Assembly (NCBI GenBank): GCA_965237855.1
Contig: CBDEGK010000003.1
Coordinates: 496,001 to 560,000 of the forward strand
DNA from: CBDEGK01 sp965237855
Lineage (GTDB): Bacteria > Pseudomonadota > Gammaproteobacteria > Pseudomonadales > Halieaceae
Length of the DNA stretch: 64,000 nucleotides
Reading direction: 5' to 3'
In this document: positions 8,216 through 17,201 of the stretch, in pieces
How positions within the stretch are numbered: position 1 is the stretch's first letter
How the letters are laid out: every line of letters starts with the position of its first letter
Translations under genes and position numbers: made by a program
Notes under the pieces: generated by a model
What the model was told of the DNA's origin: nothing
Database searches by the model: none
Seen by the model: the letters and a program-made list of their open reading frames with translations, nothing else

Positions 8216-9588
8216 TGGAAGCACTTAACTACACCTCCCTCTATCTGTTTTTCGCCGTGTGCCTCCTGTTGATGCTGGGCTATCCCGTGGCCTTTACCCT
8301 GGCCGGCACCGCCCTGCTGTTCGCCGGCGGCGGTATTTTGTTCGGCCACTTTGATCCGTCTTTCCTGGCTGCGTTACCCGGTCGCCTATTCGGCACCATG
8401 ACCAATACCACGCTGATCGCAGTGCCCCTGTTCATCATGATGGGCGTGGTACTGGAGAAATCCCGCATCGCCGAGGAGTTGCTGGAAAATATGGCGCGGG
8501 TGTTTGCCGGTCTGCGCGGCGGACTCGGCATCTCCGTGGTGGTAGTTGGCGCCATGCTGGCGGCCAGTACCGGCATTGTCGGTGCCACCGTGGTCACCAT
8601 GGGACTGATGTCACTGCCCAGTATGCTCAAGCGAGGTTACGACCCCGCCCTGGCCACTGGCACAATCGCCGCTACCGGCACCCTCGGGCAGATTATTCCC
8701 CCTTCGATTGCCCTGGTACTGCTGGGCGATATCCTCTCCAGTGCCTATCAACAGGCGCAGCTGAAGATGAATATCTTTAATCCGAAAACCGTGTCCGTGG
8801 GGGATCTGTTTATCGGCGCGCTTATTCCCGGTCTGTTACTGGTCGCGCTGTACATCCTCTATATCTCGGCTCACGCTTGGCTCAAACCCAGTGCCGCACC
8901 CGCAGTGGAAGACCATGAGAGCATATCCGCAGCCGAGTTGTTGCGCGGCCTGATACCTCCGCTAACGCTGATTGCCGCGGTGCTCGGCTCCATCCTCAGC
9001 GGCGCTGCCACACCCACCGAGGCGGCCGGGGTGGGCTCCCTTGGTGCTCTCATCCTGGCGACAACCAAACGCCAACTGAACTGGCAGAGAATGAAGGAGA
9101 TTGTTCTCAATACCACCGAGGTCACCTGCATGGTCTTTATGATCCTGATTGGGGCCGCATTGTTCTCGCTGGTATTTCGTGGTTTTGGCGGAGAGGAATT
9201 GATCCAACACTACTTTGACGACATGCCTGGCGGAGCCATGGGCGCCACCCTGGTAGTGATGCTGGTGATGTTCCTGTTGGGCTTTATTCTGGATTTTATT
9301 GAAATAACCTTCGTGGTGGTGCCTATTGTCGGCCCTATCCTGCTGGCCATGGGCATCGACCCGGTGTGGTTGGGCATTATGATCGCCATCAACCTGCAGA
9401 CCTCGTTCCTGACGCCGCCGTTTGGTTTTGCCCTGTTTTATCTGCGCGGCGTCGCCCCCGCCGAGGTACCTACAGGCGCTATCTACCGCGGCGTTATTCC
9501 CTTTATAATCATCCAGCTGCTGGTACTGGGCCTGCTGGTCATCTGGCCTGAACTGGCCACTTCATTGCCTGCAGCACTCAAGAACTGA
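8215..9588 (+). CDS. TRAP transporter large permease subunit (DctM type)
   Basis: A 457-residue permease with about 12-13 hydrophobic helices, the transport channel of the TRAP system. DctM signatures seen are VPLFIMMGVVLEKS, the ATGTLGQIIPPSIALVLLGD loop and NLQTSFLTPPFGFALFYLRG near the C-terminus. An extra segment around residues 170-245 (LKMNIFNPKTVSVGDLFIGALIPG) is typical of the larger DctM subgroup found with mannitol/chloroaromatic-type binding proteins. The start is GTG at 8215, coupled to dctQ. An acyl-CoA thioesterase follows 26 bp downstream. Confidence 0.93.
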   Translation: MEALNYTSLYLFFAVCLLLMLGYPVAFTLAGTALLFAGGGILFGHFDPSFLAALPGRLFGTMTNTTLIAVPLFIMMGVVLEKSRIAEELLENMARVFAGLRGGLGISVVVVGAMLAASTGIVGATVVTMGLMSLPSMLKRGYDPALATGTIAATGTLGQIIPPSIALVLLGDILSSAYQQAQLKMNIFNPKTVSVGDLFIGALIPGLLLVALYILYISAHAWLKPSAAPAVEDHESISAAELLRGLIPPLTLIAAVLGSILSGAATPTEAAGVGSLGALILATTKRQLNWQRMKEIVLNTTEVTCMVFMILIGAALFSLVFRGFGGEELIQHYFDDMPGGAMGATLVVMLVMFLLGFILDFIEITFVVVPIVGPILLAMGIDPVWLGIMIAINLQTSFLTPPFGFALFYLRGVAPAEVPTGAIYRGVIPFIIIQLLVLGLLVIWPELATSLPAALKN

Positions 9589-9614
9589 TGCCCTGACGCA
9601 TTAAGAGAAGCGCT

Positions 9615-10007
9615 ATGAACGACATCGACAGCACGCCGCTCCCCCAGGGCGACCTCGCCCTGCAAACCGTTGCCATGCCCCGGGACACCAATGCCAGTGG
9701 TGATATCTTCGGCGGCTGGCTGTTATCACAAATGGACCTGGCCGGTGGCATCGCCGCCGCCGATATTGCCCACGGCCGGGTCGCAACCGTGGCCGTGAAT
9801 GCCATGGTATTTCTGACCCCGGTTCACATGGGCGCGGTGGTCACCTGTTATACCGACATTCTCGAGGTCGGCCGCAGCTCCGTGCGCGTGGTGGTCGAGG
9901 TTTGGATCAATTCCAAGCACGACGGCGAACCCCTCAAAGTCACCGAGGGGGAGTTTGTGTTCGTCGCCATTGATGAGAACGGACGCACCCGTGCGTTTGG
10001 AAACTAA
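9615..10007 (+). CDS. acyl-CoA thioesterase (YciA-like hotdog fold)
   Basis: A 130-residue single hotdog-domain protein. The block PRDTNASGDIFGGWLLSQMDLAGG is the YciA/BACH-type thioesterase signature (catalytic Asp/Asn with the GDIFGG turn). It hydrolyses CoA thioesters in the cytoplasm; specificity is unknown. It sits directly after dctM, so it is probably in the TRAP transcript. Its stop overlaps the convergent amidohydrolase stop by 4 bp. Co-occurrence with the transporter could mean handling of acyl-CoA from an imported acid, which is inference. Confidence 0.9.
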   Translation: MNDIDSTPLPQGDLALQTVAMPRDTNASGDIFGGWLLSQMDLAGGIAAADIAHGRVATVAVNAMVFLTPVHMGAVVTCYTDILEVGRSSVRVVVEVWINSKHDGEPLKVTEGEFVFVAIDENGRTRAFGN

Positions 10008-11734
10008 GCGGCGCCATCCTGGGGCGTCACCAGCGTTCCTGGCCGGGCGCCAGTAGCAGCACCATCGACAAACGTTGTTTGCCCGTTCACCAGGGTCAGC
10101 CGCACGGGTGCCGGATCGCGGGTCCAACGCCAGGTCGTTCCCCCTTTGCCATCGGGCACATCGAACACCTTGTACTTGTCGCGATGCTCTATCTCGTCGA
10201 GGGAGAACACGGTGATGTCAGCCCGTTTGCCAGCCTGGATGAAACCGCGATCGGTAAATCCAAAATGTTCTGCCAGTTTGCCGGTCTGTGATCTGACCGC
10301 CTCTTCTATCGATAGTTTACCCGCCCGCACATAGTCGGTGTATAGCAGCAAGTTATCACCCGCTCCACAAAACAACTGGCCGTGGGCCCCGCTATCATTG
10401 ATGTTGCCCACGGCGTACGGATCGCGTGTCAGCCGTACCACCATGTCGTCGTCTTTTTCCCAGGGCGGCATCGTCACCGTGGACGACAAGCCATTGTTGA
10501 TAAACCACTGCGCCAGCGCGTCAGAGGGATGCACGCCCAGCTCTTCTGCGTACTCACCCAGGGTAATACCCATGGGGCCAGCTTCATTCTCGGAGTTGTC
10601 CAGCAGCATGGGTTGTGGCTTGCGAAAGAATGCCGTTTCCAAGGATTCGTGGTCCCAGGAATGGCGCGCTCGCTGCCGCCAATCGGGGTCGGCCAACAGC
10701 GCCAGCTTCTGCGCATCGGTTTCCGCGGTAACCACCTTGTGCCAGACGTACTCGTTGGATTGAGCGAACAACAGTGATTGCCGGATGCTGGCGGTAACGG
10801 TTACCGGCACGTGGGCATAGCCGGTCCAGAAATCGCGGCCTTCCCCAACAAAGCGCTCGTGCAAATCCACCAGCGGCTGTTGGATACCGAAATCTTTTTG
10901 CCACTGTAAGGTGGGCACACCAGCCCACTGCAGGCGGATGTTCATGCCCTCCGTCAGCCGGGCAAATCGCTCCATGGTTTCGCCGGCTGTAAAGCGCATC
11001 AGGCTGTCTATCACCACCTGTACCGTGGTCCGGGGATGCTTTTCAACCACCTTAAACAGCGCCGTCAACTCCGCGTCATTGGCCAGCATGGAAGGAATTG
11101 GCCGGTCTTCACCGTCGTGATCCAGGAAGTTGGTCGACATACCCAGCGCACCCGCAGCCAGCGCATCTTCGAGCAATTCAGCGATCCGCTCGATCTCTGC
11201 CGCGGTGGCGGCCCGCTCCCAGGCCTCCATGCCCATCACGGCCAGGCGCAGGGCGATATGCCCGACGAAGGTGCCGTAATTCGCCGGTACCTCACATTGG
11301 TTGATCATCGACTCTTTGTATTCCGACCAGGTGCGCCAATTCCACGGCAGCTTACTGAAAAAAGGCTCGGTGGGAATATCCTCAAAGAAAGAGAATATCT
11401 TGACCACCTCGCTGCGTACCTCGGGGTCGTCGTGCACCGGTGCCAGGGCAAAACCGCAGTTGCCCATTATCACCGTGGTAACACCACAGCCCGGCAAGGG
11501 ATCCAGGTCAGGCTGCCACCACATGGTGCCGTCAAAATGAGTGTGGCTTTCGATCAGGCCCGGAGTCACATAACAACCACTGGCATCAAATACCTGCTCA
11601 GCCTTTGCCTCCGGCAGGTCTACCCCCACCTCAACAATCAAACCGTCGCAAACTCTCACATCGGCGACCCTGGCTACCGCACCACTGCCATCAACCACGG
11701 TGCCGCCTCGTATCAGCATACTGTCTGCCGCCAT
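10004..11734 (-). CDS. amidohydrolase, N-acyl-D-amino-acid deacylase-like
   Basis: A 576-residue amidohydrolase-superfamily enzyme. Visible features are the N-terminal beta-sandwich entry (MLIRGGTVVDGSG), the metal motif ESHTHFD near residue 70, and the D-aminoacylase block GCGVTTVIMGNCGFALAPV, where the Cys is a family metal ligand. The late metal Asp lies in NINDSGAH, and the C-terminal closing strand is GFIQAGKRADITVFSLDEI. Many members annotated this way have unproven substrates; some act on N-acyl-D-amino acids, others on cyclic amides. The ATG at 11734 overlaps the stop of the TRAP binding-protein gene (TAATG), so uptake and hydrolysis are coupled. An alternative start is Met6. Confidence 0.85.
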   Translation of the reverse strand: MAADSMLIRGGTVVDGSGAVARVADVRVCDGLIVEVGVDLPEAKAEQVFDASGCYVTPGLIESHTHFDGTMWWQPDLDPLPGCGVTTVIMGNCGFALAPVHDDPEVRSEVVKIFSFFEDIPTEPFFSKLPWNWRTWSEYKESMINQCEVPANYGTFVGHIALRLAVMGMEAWERAATAAEIERIAELLEDALAAGALGMSTNFLDHDGEDRPIPSMLANDAELTALFKVVEKHPRTTVQVVIDSLMRFTAGETMERFARLTEGMNIRLQWAGVPTLQWQKDFGIQQPLVDLHERFVGEGRDFWTGYAHVPVTVTASIRQSLLFAQSNEYVWHKVVTAETDAQKLALLADPDWRQRARHSWDHESLETAFFRKPQPMLLDNSENEAGPMGITLGEYAEELGVHPSDALAQWFINNGLSSTVTMPPWEKDDDMVVRLTRDPYAVGNINDSGAHGQLFCGAGDNLLLYTDYVRAGKLSIEEAVRSQTGKLAEHFGFTDRGFIQAGKRADITVFSLDEIEHRDKYKVFDVPDGKGGTTWRWTRDPAPVRLTLVNGQTTFVDGAATGARPGTLVTPQDGAA

Positions 11735-12891
11735 TATTCGTCTCCAGTCCTTAAATTGCGGGTGTTGATATAAGCCTGCTCAGAGATGCGATGGTACGCC
11801 TCCACGTCATCGAGAAATGTCCTGAACGACGCGTAGACTTTCGCCGTCATGGGATCGCTTGCTGCCATTTCCGCATAAACCTGGTGCGCCGATTCCTGTA
11901 GTTTCCTCAACACATCGTCGGGAAACTTGCGCAACTGCACCCCGTGCTCCTCAATCAGCGATTGCAGCGCCGCGTTGTTGCGGGCGGTGTACTCATCGAG
12001 CATGTCCTGGTTCACTGCCCGGGTCGCATATTTCACTATCGCCTGCAGGTCGGCGGGTAAGCTCTCGTAGGCGCTCCTATTAACCGTAAATTCCAGCATG
12101 GAACCCGGTTCATGCCAGCCAGGGTAGTAGTAATACTTGGCCACTTCATGCAGTCCCAGGGCCCGGTCGTTATAGGGGCCGACCCACTCGGTGGCGTCAA
12201 TCACCCCGGTTTGCAGTGAGGTATAGAGCTCCCCCCCGGGCAATACCACGGCGGTGCCCCCGGCCCGGTTGAGTATTTCACCACCAATGCCAGGCATACG
12301 CATTTTGAGGCCCCTCAGATCATCGACCGAGTTTATTTCCTTGTTGAACCAGCCACCCATTTGCACTCCGGAGTTGCCGCCGGGAAAAGGAATTAGATTG
12401 AAGGGCTCATAGGCCTCTCGCCACAGCGCCAGGCCGTCGCCATAGTGCATCCAGGCGTTGATTTCCTGGGCGGTAAAGCCGAACGGTACCGAGGTAAAAA
12501 ATACACTGGCGGGAATTTTGCCGGTCCAGTAGTAGGCGCCACCATGGCCCATCTCCGCTACACCCTGGGACACCGCATCGAAGACGCCGAAGGCCGGCAC
12601 GATCTCACCAGCGCCATAGACGCGCACTTGCAGTCGACCGTCGCTCATTTCATCGACCATGCGGGCAAAGTTTTCCGGTCCCAGTCCCAGGCCGGGAAAA
12701 TTCTTGGGCCAGGTGGTCACCATCTTCCAACGAAACTGCTCGCCCTCGGTCACAGCCGACCGCTGTGCTTGAGTGGCCGAATTGACGCCAGCCCGCTCCA
12801 ATACCCACAACGCGGCGACCAGCATCAGAGCGGCGAGTAAGCCGAGAATAATCAGCGGGGTGAAGCGGGATTCAAATCGAGACACGGCCAT
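11734..12891 (-). CDS. TRAP transporter solute-binding subunit (DctP family, TakP-like)
   Basis: A 385-residue periplasmic binding protein. The opening WKMVTTWPKNFPGLG and the block GGAYYWTGKIPASVFFTSVPFGFTAQEINAWM are typical of the TakP/mannitol-chloroaromatic group, whose characterised member binds alpha-keto acids. The signature Arg is in GLKMRMPGIGGEIL, and the ATEWVGPYND pocket region is present. The N-terminus has a long hydrophobic helix (about residues 12-30) ending in VLERAGVN without a clear signal peptidase site, so the protein may stay membrane-anchored. It is probably the partner of dctQM at 7.7-9.6 kb. It is translationally coupled to the amidohydrolase and lies 42 bp after uvrD. 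Confidence 0.9.
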   Translation of the reverse strand: MAVSRFESRFTPLIILGLLAALMLVAALWVLERAGVNSATQAQRSAVTEGEQFRWKMVTTWPKNFPGLGLGPENFARMVDEMSDGRLQVRVYGAGEIVPAFGVFDAVSQGVAEMGHGGAYYWTGKIPASVFFTSVPFGFTAQEINAWMHYGDGLALWREAYEPFNLIPFPGGNSGVQMGGWFNKEINSVDDLRGLKMRMPGIGGEILNRAGGTAVVLPGGELYTSLQTGVIDATEWVGPYNDRALGLHEVAKYYYYPGWHEPGSMLEFTVNRSAYESLPADLQAIVKYATRAVNQDMLDEYTARNNAALQSLIEEHGVQLRKFPDDVLRKLQESAHQVYAEMAASDPMTAKVYASFRTFLDDVEAYHRISEQAYINTRNLRTGDE

Positions 12892-12933
12892 TATTATTAG
12901 TCCTGTTGGAGGTGGCAGCGGGTATCAGGGGGT

Positions 12934-15081
12934 CTACATTAACTGCAAATTGGCATACTGCAAAACCAGCCACTTGCTGCCTTCGTCATCAAAGTTAACT
13001 TCCACCCGCGCGCTGCTGCCCCGGCCCTCGAAATTCAGCACCACACCCTCTCCAAACACCTGGTGATATACGCGCTGGCCCAGGCTGATGTCGGTGTCCG
13101 GCACCTCACTGGGAGCAAAGCTGACCGGGCGGGATATGGTGGTATGCAGGCGCACTTCCTGCAACAGCTCCGGGGGAATTTCACGGATGAAACGCGAGGG
13201 GGCATTGAAGGTTTCATTGCCATGCATGCGCCGGGTTTCAGCGTAACTTATGATCAATTGCTGCATGGCGCGGGTAATACCCACGTAACAGAGCCGCCGT
13301 TCTTCCTCCAGGCGCCCGGGTTCTTCCAGTGACATACGGTGCGGAAACAAGTTCTCCTCCACCCCCGCCATGAAGACCAACGGAAACTCGAGACCTTTGG
13401 CGGAGTGCAGGGTCATTAATTGCACACTGTCTTCGTGTTCGTCGGCCTGGGCCTCACCGGCATCGAGCGCTGCGTTGTCGAGAAATTCCTGCAGCGGCGA
13501 CAGCTCGTCGTCCTCGCCCTCGAACTGCTTGCCAGCGGTCACCAGTTCTTCCAGGTTTTCCACCCGGGCCTGGCCGCGTTCGCCCTTTTCCTTCTTGTGC
13601 ATTTCGATCAAGCCAGCCTGCTCAATCACGTGGTCGATCAACTCGTCCAGGGCCAGCTCATCGGTGGCGGAGTCCAGTTCATTGATACACACGCGGAAAC
13701 CCTCCAGTGCGGATAGGGCGCGGGCGGGCAGCAGTTTTTCTTCCGCGATAACGGCGACGGACTGCCACAGGGGCAATTCCCGCTCCCGCGCCACCTCGCG
13801 CAACTTGTCGACGGTTTTGCCACCAATGCCACGGGGCGGTGTGTTAATGACCCGCTCCACCGCCGCGTCATCGCCGCGACTCACCATCAGCCGTAGATAA
13901 GCCAGGGCGTTGCGGATTTCCAGCCGCTCGTAGAAGCGCTGGCCGCCGTAGATGCGGTAGGGCATACCGGCACGAATCAGGGCCTCTTCCAGTACCCGCG
14001 ACTGGGCATTGGAGCGATACAAAATAGCACTGTCGCTGCGCTGCTCACCTTCATTCACCCACTGCTCGATACGCTCGACAATAAAGCGCGCCTCGTCCTG
14101 CTCATTAAAGCCGGCATACAAGGTGATGGGATCACCCTGCTCGCCGGCGGTCCACAATTCCTTGCCGAGGCGACCAAAGTTATGGGATATGAGCGCATTG
14201 GCTGCTTCCAGGATATTGGCGGTGGAGCGGTAATTTTGCTCCAGCCGAACCGTGCGGGCGGGAGCGAAATCATCGCCAAAGCGCTGGATATTTTCAATCT
14301 TGGCCCCGCGCCAACCATAGATTGACTGGTCGTCATCACCCACCGCTACAATGGGCATGTTTGGCCCGGCCAACACCCGCAGCCAGGCATATTGAATAGT
14401 GTTGGTGTCCTGGAATTCATCCACCAGGATATGACGGAACCGGCCCTGGTAATGGGCTAGTAACTCCGGATTTTTCAACCACAGCTCATGGGCGCGCAGC
14501 AGCAATTCAGCAAAATCCACAAGCCCACCCCGATCACAGGCGATTTCGTAGGCACGGTACACACGGTGCATGGTCTGCTGATAAATGTCGTCGCCCGCGG
14601 GTTGCAGATGGTCGGCGCGCAGGCCTTCATCTTTCTGGCCATTGATAAACCACTGGGCCTGGCGGGGCGGCCAGCGGCTGTCATCGAGCTCCAACTCACG
14701 GCAAATGCGTTTGACCAGGCGTAATTGATCGTCGGCATCCAGTATCTGGAAATTCTGTGGTAGGCCAGCCTCCTGCCAGTGGGCCTTCAGTAGTCGGTGC
14801 GCCAGGCCGTGAAACGTGCCCACCCACATGCCCTGGGTGCCGATTTCCAGCATCTCTTCAATACGCGAGCGCATTTCTCGGGCCGCCTTGTTGGTGAAGG
14901 TCACCGCCAGGATTGACCAGGGGGAATATCCTTCGGCCTTGATGAGCCACGCGATGCGGTGTACTAACACCCGGGTTTTACCACTGCCTGCACCGGCGAG
15001 AACCAACATGTTCTGGCTTTCGCAGGCTACGGCATCGCGTTGGGCATCATTGAGGGGGTCGAGAATTGCAGTTACATCCAT
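12934..15081 (-). CDS. uvrD: DNA helicase II UvrD
   Basis: SF1A 3'-5' helicase for nucleotide excision and mismatch repair, 715 residues (the E. coli enzyme has 720). Motifs in order are LNDAQRDAV (Q motif), AGAGSGKT (Walker A, near residue 32), VTFTNKAAREM (Ia), VDEFQDTN (Walker B), VGDDDQSIYGWRGA (III), QNYRSTANIL (IV), MTLHSAKGLEFPLVFM (V) and EERRLCYVGITRA (VI). The C-terminal Tudor-like region that binds RNA polymerase is present. The start was set at ATG 15081 (MDVTAILDPLND), the family-typical N-terminus; a GTG two codons upstream is possible. No SOS box was recognised in the short divergent spacer. Confidence 0.96.
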   Translation of the reverse strand: MDVTAILDPLNDAQRDAVACESQNMLVLAGAGSGKTRVLVHRIAWLIKAEGYSPWSILAVTFTNKAAREMRSRIEEMLEIGTQGMWVGTFHGLAHRLLKAHWQEAGLPQNFQILDADDQLRLVKRICRELELDDSRWPPRQAQWFINGQKDEGLRADHLQPAGDDIYQQTMHRVYRAYEIACDRGGLVDFAELLLRAHELWLKNPELLAHYQGRFRHILVDEFQDTNTIQYAWLRVLAGPNMPIVAVGDDDQSIYGWRGAKIENIQRFGDDFAPARTVRLEQNYRSTANILEAANALISHNFGRLGKELWTAGEQGDPITLYAGFNEQDEARFIVERIEQWVNEGEQRSDSAILYRSNAQSRVLEEALIRAGMPYRIYGGQRFYERLEIRNALAYLRLMVSRGDDAAVERVINTPPRGIGGKTVDKLREVARERELPLWQSVAVIAEEKLLPARALSALEGFRVCINELDSATDELALDELIDHVIEQAGLIEMHKKEKGERGQARVENLEELVTAGKQFEGEDDELSPLQEFLDNAALDAGEAQADEHEDSVQLMTLHSAKGLEFPLVFMAGVEENLFPHRMSLEEPGRLEEERRLCYVGITRAMQQLIISYAETRRMHGNETFNAPSRFIREIPPELLQEVRLHTTISRPVSFAPSEVPDTDISLGQRVYHQVFGEGVVLNFEGRGSSARVEVNFDDEGSKWLVLQYANLQLM

Positions 15082-15152
15082 CGACACATTCTATCCAATG
15101 CTGCCCCTCGCCCGCATTACCTTTTGCCATGGGGAGTGTATAAACTAGACCC

Positions 15153-16008
15153 GTGCAACAGCAGCAGCTTCTCAAACAGGTCAATTCCTGTCTCGACAGC
15201 TTGCGCCCCTCCGAGCGCAAGGTGGCGGACTATGTGCTGAGTAACAGTGAGCGGGTCATTCGCATGCGCATTGTTGACCTGGCCGCCGCCGCGCATGTGA
15301 GTGAGCCAACCGTGGTGCGTTTTTGTCGCGCCGTGGGTTGCGAGGGCTTCCAGGCCTTCAAAATGGCGCTGGCACAAACTGGCACCCAGGCGCCCAAGGT
15401 GGGTGCTTTTGACCTGAGCGAGTTGCACAATGCGCGGGAATACACTGCCAAGGTGTTTGAATCGACCATGGAGACCCTGGCGGCGGTAAAAAAATTCCAT
15501 CGACAGCGAGGCCATCGAAGCAGCGGTCGAGGCCCTTTGTAGCGCGCGTCGGGTTGAATTCTATGGCTTTGGCGCCTCGAGCTCGGTGGCCATCGATGCC
15601 CAACACAAGTTTTTCCGCCTGCAAATCTCCAGCGCCGCGCACTCTGATCCTCACATCCAGGCCATGTCAGCGATGTCTTTGTCCAATGAAGACGTGGTGG
15701 TCGCCATCTCTCAGACCGGGCGCACCCGGGCGCTGTTAGAGGCCATGGCACTGGCGCGCGAAGCGGGAGCCCTCACCATCGGCCTGGCCCCCTCAGGGAC
15801 ACCGGTTGCAGCCCAGTGCAACCTGCCCATCCACATTGATGTGCAGCAAAACCTGGAAGAAAGCTACACCCCCCTACCCTCACGCATTGCCCACCTGGCG
15901 GTAATCGACGTGCTGGCAGCTGGCGTTTCCAAGATCAAAGGACCCAATGTGAACGACCACCTGCAACGAATCAACCGCGGCCTGCAATCATTGCGGACAG
16001 ACCAATGA
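15153..16008 (+). pseudogene. HexR/RpiR-family transcriptional regulator, frame-shifted
   Basis: Two adjacent frames together make one 284-residue RpiR-family protein. The N-terminal part (GTG 15153) is the HTH_6 domain (RPSERKVADYVL, DLAAAAHVSEPTVVRFCRAVGCEGFQAFK). The C-terminal part is a SIS sugar-phosphate domain (FYGFGASSSVAIDAQHKF, DVVVAISQTGRTRALLEA, LEESYTPLPSRIAHL). The match to HexR, the KDPG-sensing regulator of glucose metabolism, is good in length and motifs. The frame breaks at an A7 run (15488-15494). With six A's the frame continues through NSIDSEAIEAAVEAL with no other defect. The first frame alone ends at 15542. Causes could be a sequencing error, a recent mutation or slippage. 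Everything after the break looks under selection, so the lesion is young or not real. Confidence 0.85.
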
Positions 16009-17201
16009 AAAAATACCTGGCTCTATGCATTATTCCCTTACTCAGCGCCTGTAGCGGTGATGACCACCGTCTGAGGATGCATGCCCCGGATAGCTTTCGT
16101 GCTGATCCCGAGCAAATGCAGGAAATTTTCGACCAGCAGACCCGCCTGGAAATTATCGACGCGGAGGTCGACCTGTCCCTCACCGCCACCGAGATGCTGG
16201 TGCAGAACCAGGCCGACCTGGCGCTGGTGGAAAACAGTGTGCCCTTTCAGACCGGTGTGCGGGCGATTCTGCCGGTATACAAGAGCGCGCTGCACCTGCT
16301 GATCAGGGACGACGTCGATATGTTGGCGAATGCTCAACCTCTGCGGGGCAAGGAGATCTACATTTCCGGCGGCTCCGTGACCGGCCATCGTTTCGTAGAG
16401 TTGGTCGCTTTCCGCATGGGCCTGTCCGACCATGACTATACGATTGCCGCGACTCTTACGCCGGGACAAACTGACGTCATCGTGCACTTCGGGCCGGTGG
16501 ATACGGCGAACCAACGCTGGTTTGTCGAAGGATATCACCTGGAACCTCTCCGCGGCACAGATGGCGATTCAGCACTGGCGCCCGAGGCCATCGGTTACCT
16601 GATACCCCAGTTAAAGCCCTTCATTATACCGGCAGGTACCTACCACGTGCCCGGCGGTGATCGGAATATAACGACTGTTGCCGTAACCACGTTACTGGCC
16701 ACCCGCAAGGGCGCATCGGTGAATGTCATCTACGGGCTCACCAAGGTATTGCTAGAGGAGAAGCCCCGGTTTGTGAAGATATCACCGGCACTTTTTTCGG
16801 GTATTAATGATTCCTTTGACCCGCTGGATCTCAACTTTCCCCTGCACCGTGGCACCCGCCGCTACCTGAACCGTGATGAACCTTCAACCATCGAGCGTTA
16901 TGCCGAAACCATCAACATGCTGGTGTATGTCGCCTTTCTGTTATTGACCGGCGTGGTCGGGTTTACCCGCTATCGGGCCCGGCGCAAGAAGGACCGCATC
17001 GACACCTATTACGCCCGGGTATTGGATATCAGGCGCAGCGCGACGACTCAAGCGCGCGAGCAATGCCTGGCTGATCTAAGAAAATTGGAGGAAGAGGCCT
17101 TCGATGCACTGATTGCAGAAAAGCTCGCCGCTGACGAAAGCTTCCGCATTTTTATAGAATTGGCCAGCAGGACTGCCTCTGAAATCGAGAGCCACCCCTA
17201 G
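16005..17201 (+). CDS. TAXI-family (TRAP-associated) lipoprotein with C-terminal membrane helix
   Basis: A 398-residue lipoprotein. The signal sequence ends in a lipobox (LLSAC, Cys16). Residues about 25-300 resemble the TAXI group of TRAP solute receptors (ENSVPFQTGVRAILPVYKSALHLL, and later ITTVAVTTLLATRKG and VYGLTKVLLE-like blocks). Unlike a normal binding protein, it has a predicted membrane helix near residues 311-330 (MLVYVAFLLLTGVVGF) and then a basic, charged tail of about 70 residues that should be cytoplasmic. It overlaps the HexR-type gene by 4 bp (ATGA), so it depends on that reading frame for coupling. No TAXI permease is nearby; it may be a sensor or accessory rather than a transporter part. 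Confidence 0.8.
   Translation: MKKYLALCIIPLLSACSGDDHRLRMHAPDSFRADPEQMQEIFDQQTRLEIIDAEVDLSLTATEMLVQNQADLALVENSVPFQTGVRAILPVYKSALHLLIRDDVDMLANAQPLRGKEIYISGGSVTGHRFVELVAFRMGLSDHDYTIAATLTPGQTDVIVHFGPVDTANQRWFVEGYHLEPLRGTDGDSALAPEAIGYLIPQLKPFIIPAGTYHVPGGDRNITTVAVTTLLATRKGASVNVIYGLTKVLLEEKPRFVKISPALFSGINDSFDPLDLNFPLHRGTRRYLNRDEPSTIERYAETINMLVYVAFLLLTGVVGFTRYRARRKKDRIDTYYARVLDIRRSATTQAREQCLADLRKLEEEAFDALIAEKLAADESFRIFIELASRTASEIESHP

Noticed and set aside
11036..11773. Plus-strand frame of 245 codons opposite the amidohydrolase.
   Set aside because: No domain, no start signals, and the minus-strand gene has full family motifs.
15488..15494. A7 run read as a programmed -1 frameshift site.
   Set aside because: The downstream domain is in the +1 frame relative to the upstream part, so -1 slippage leads to the wrong frame; seven A's is also short for transcriptional slippage.
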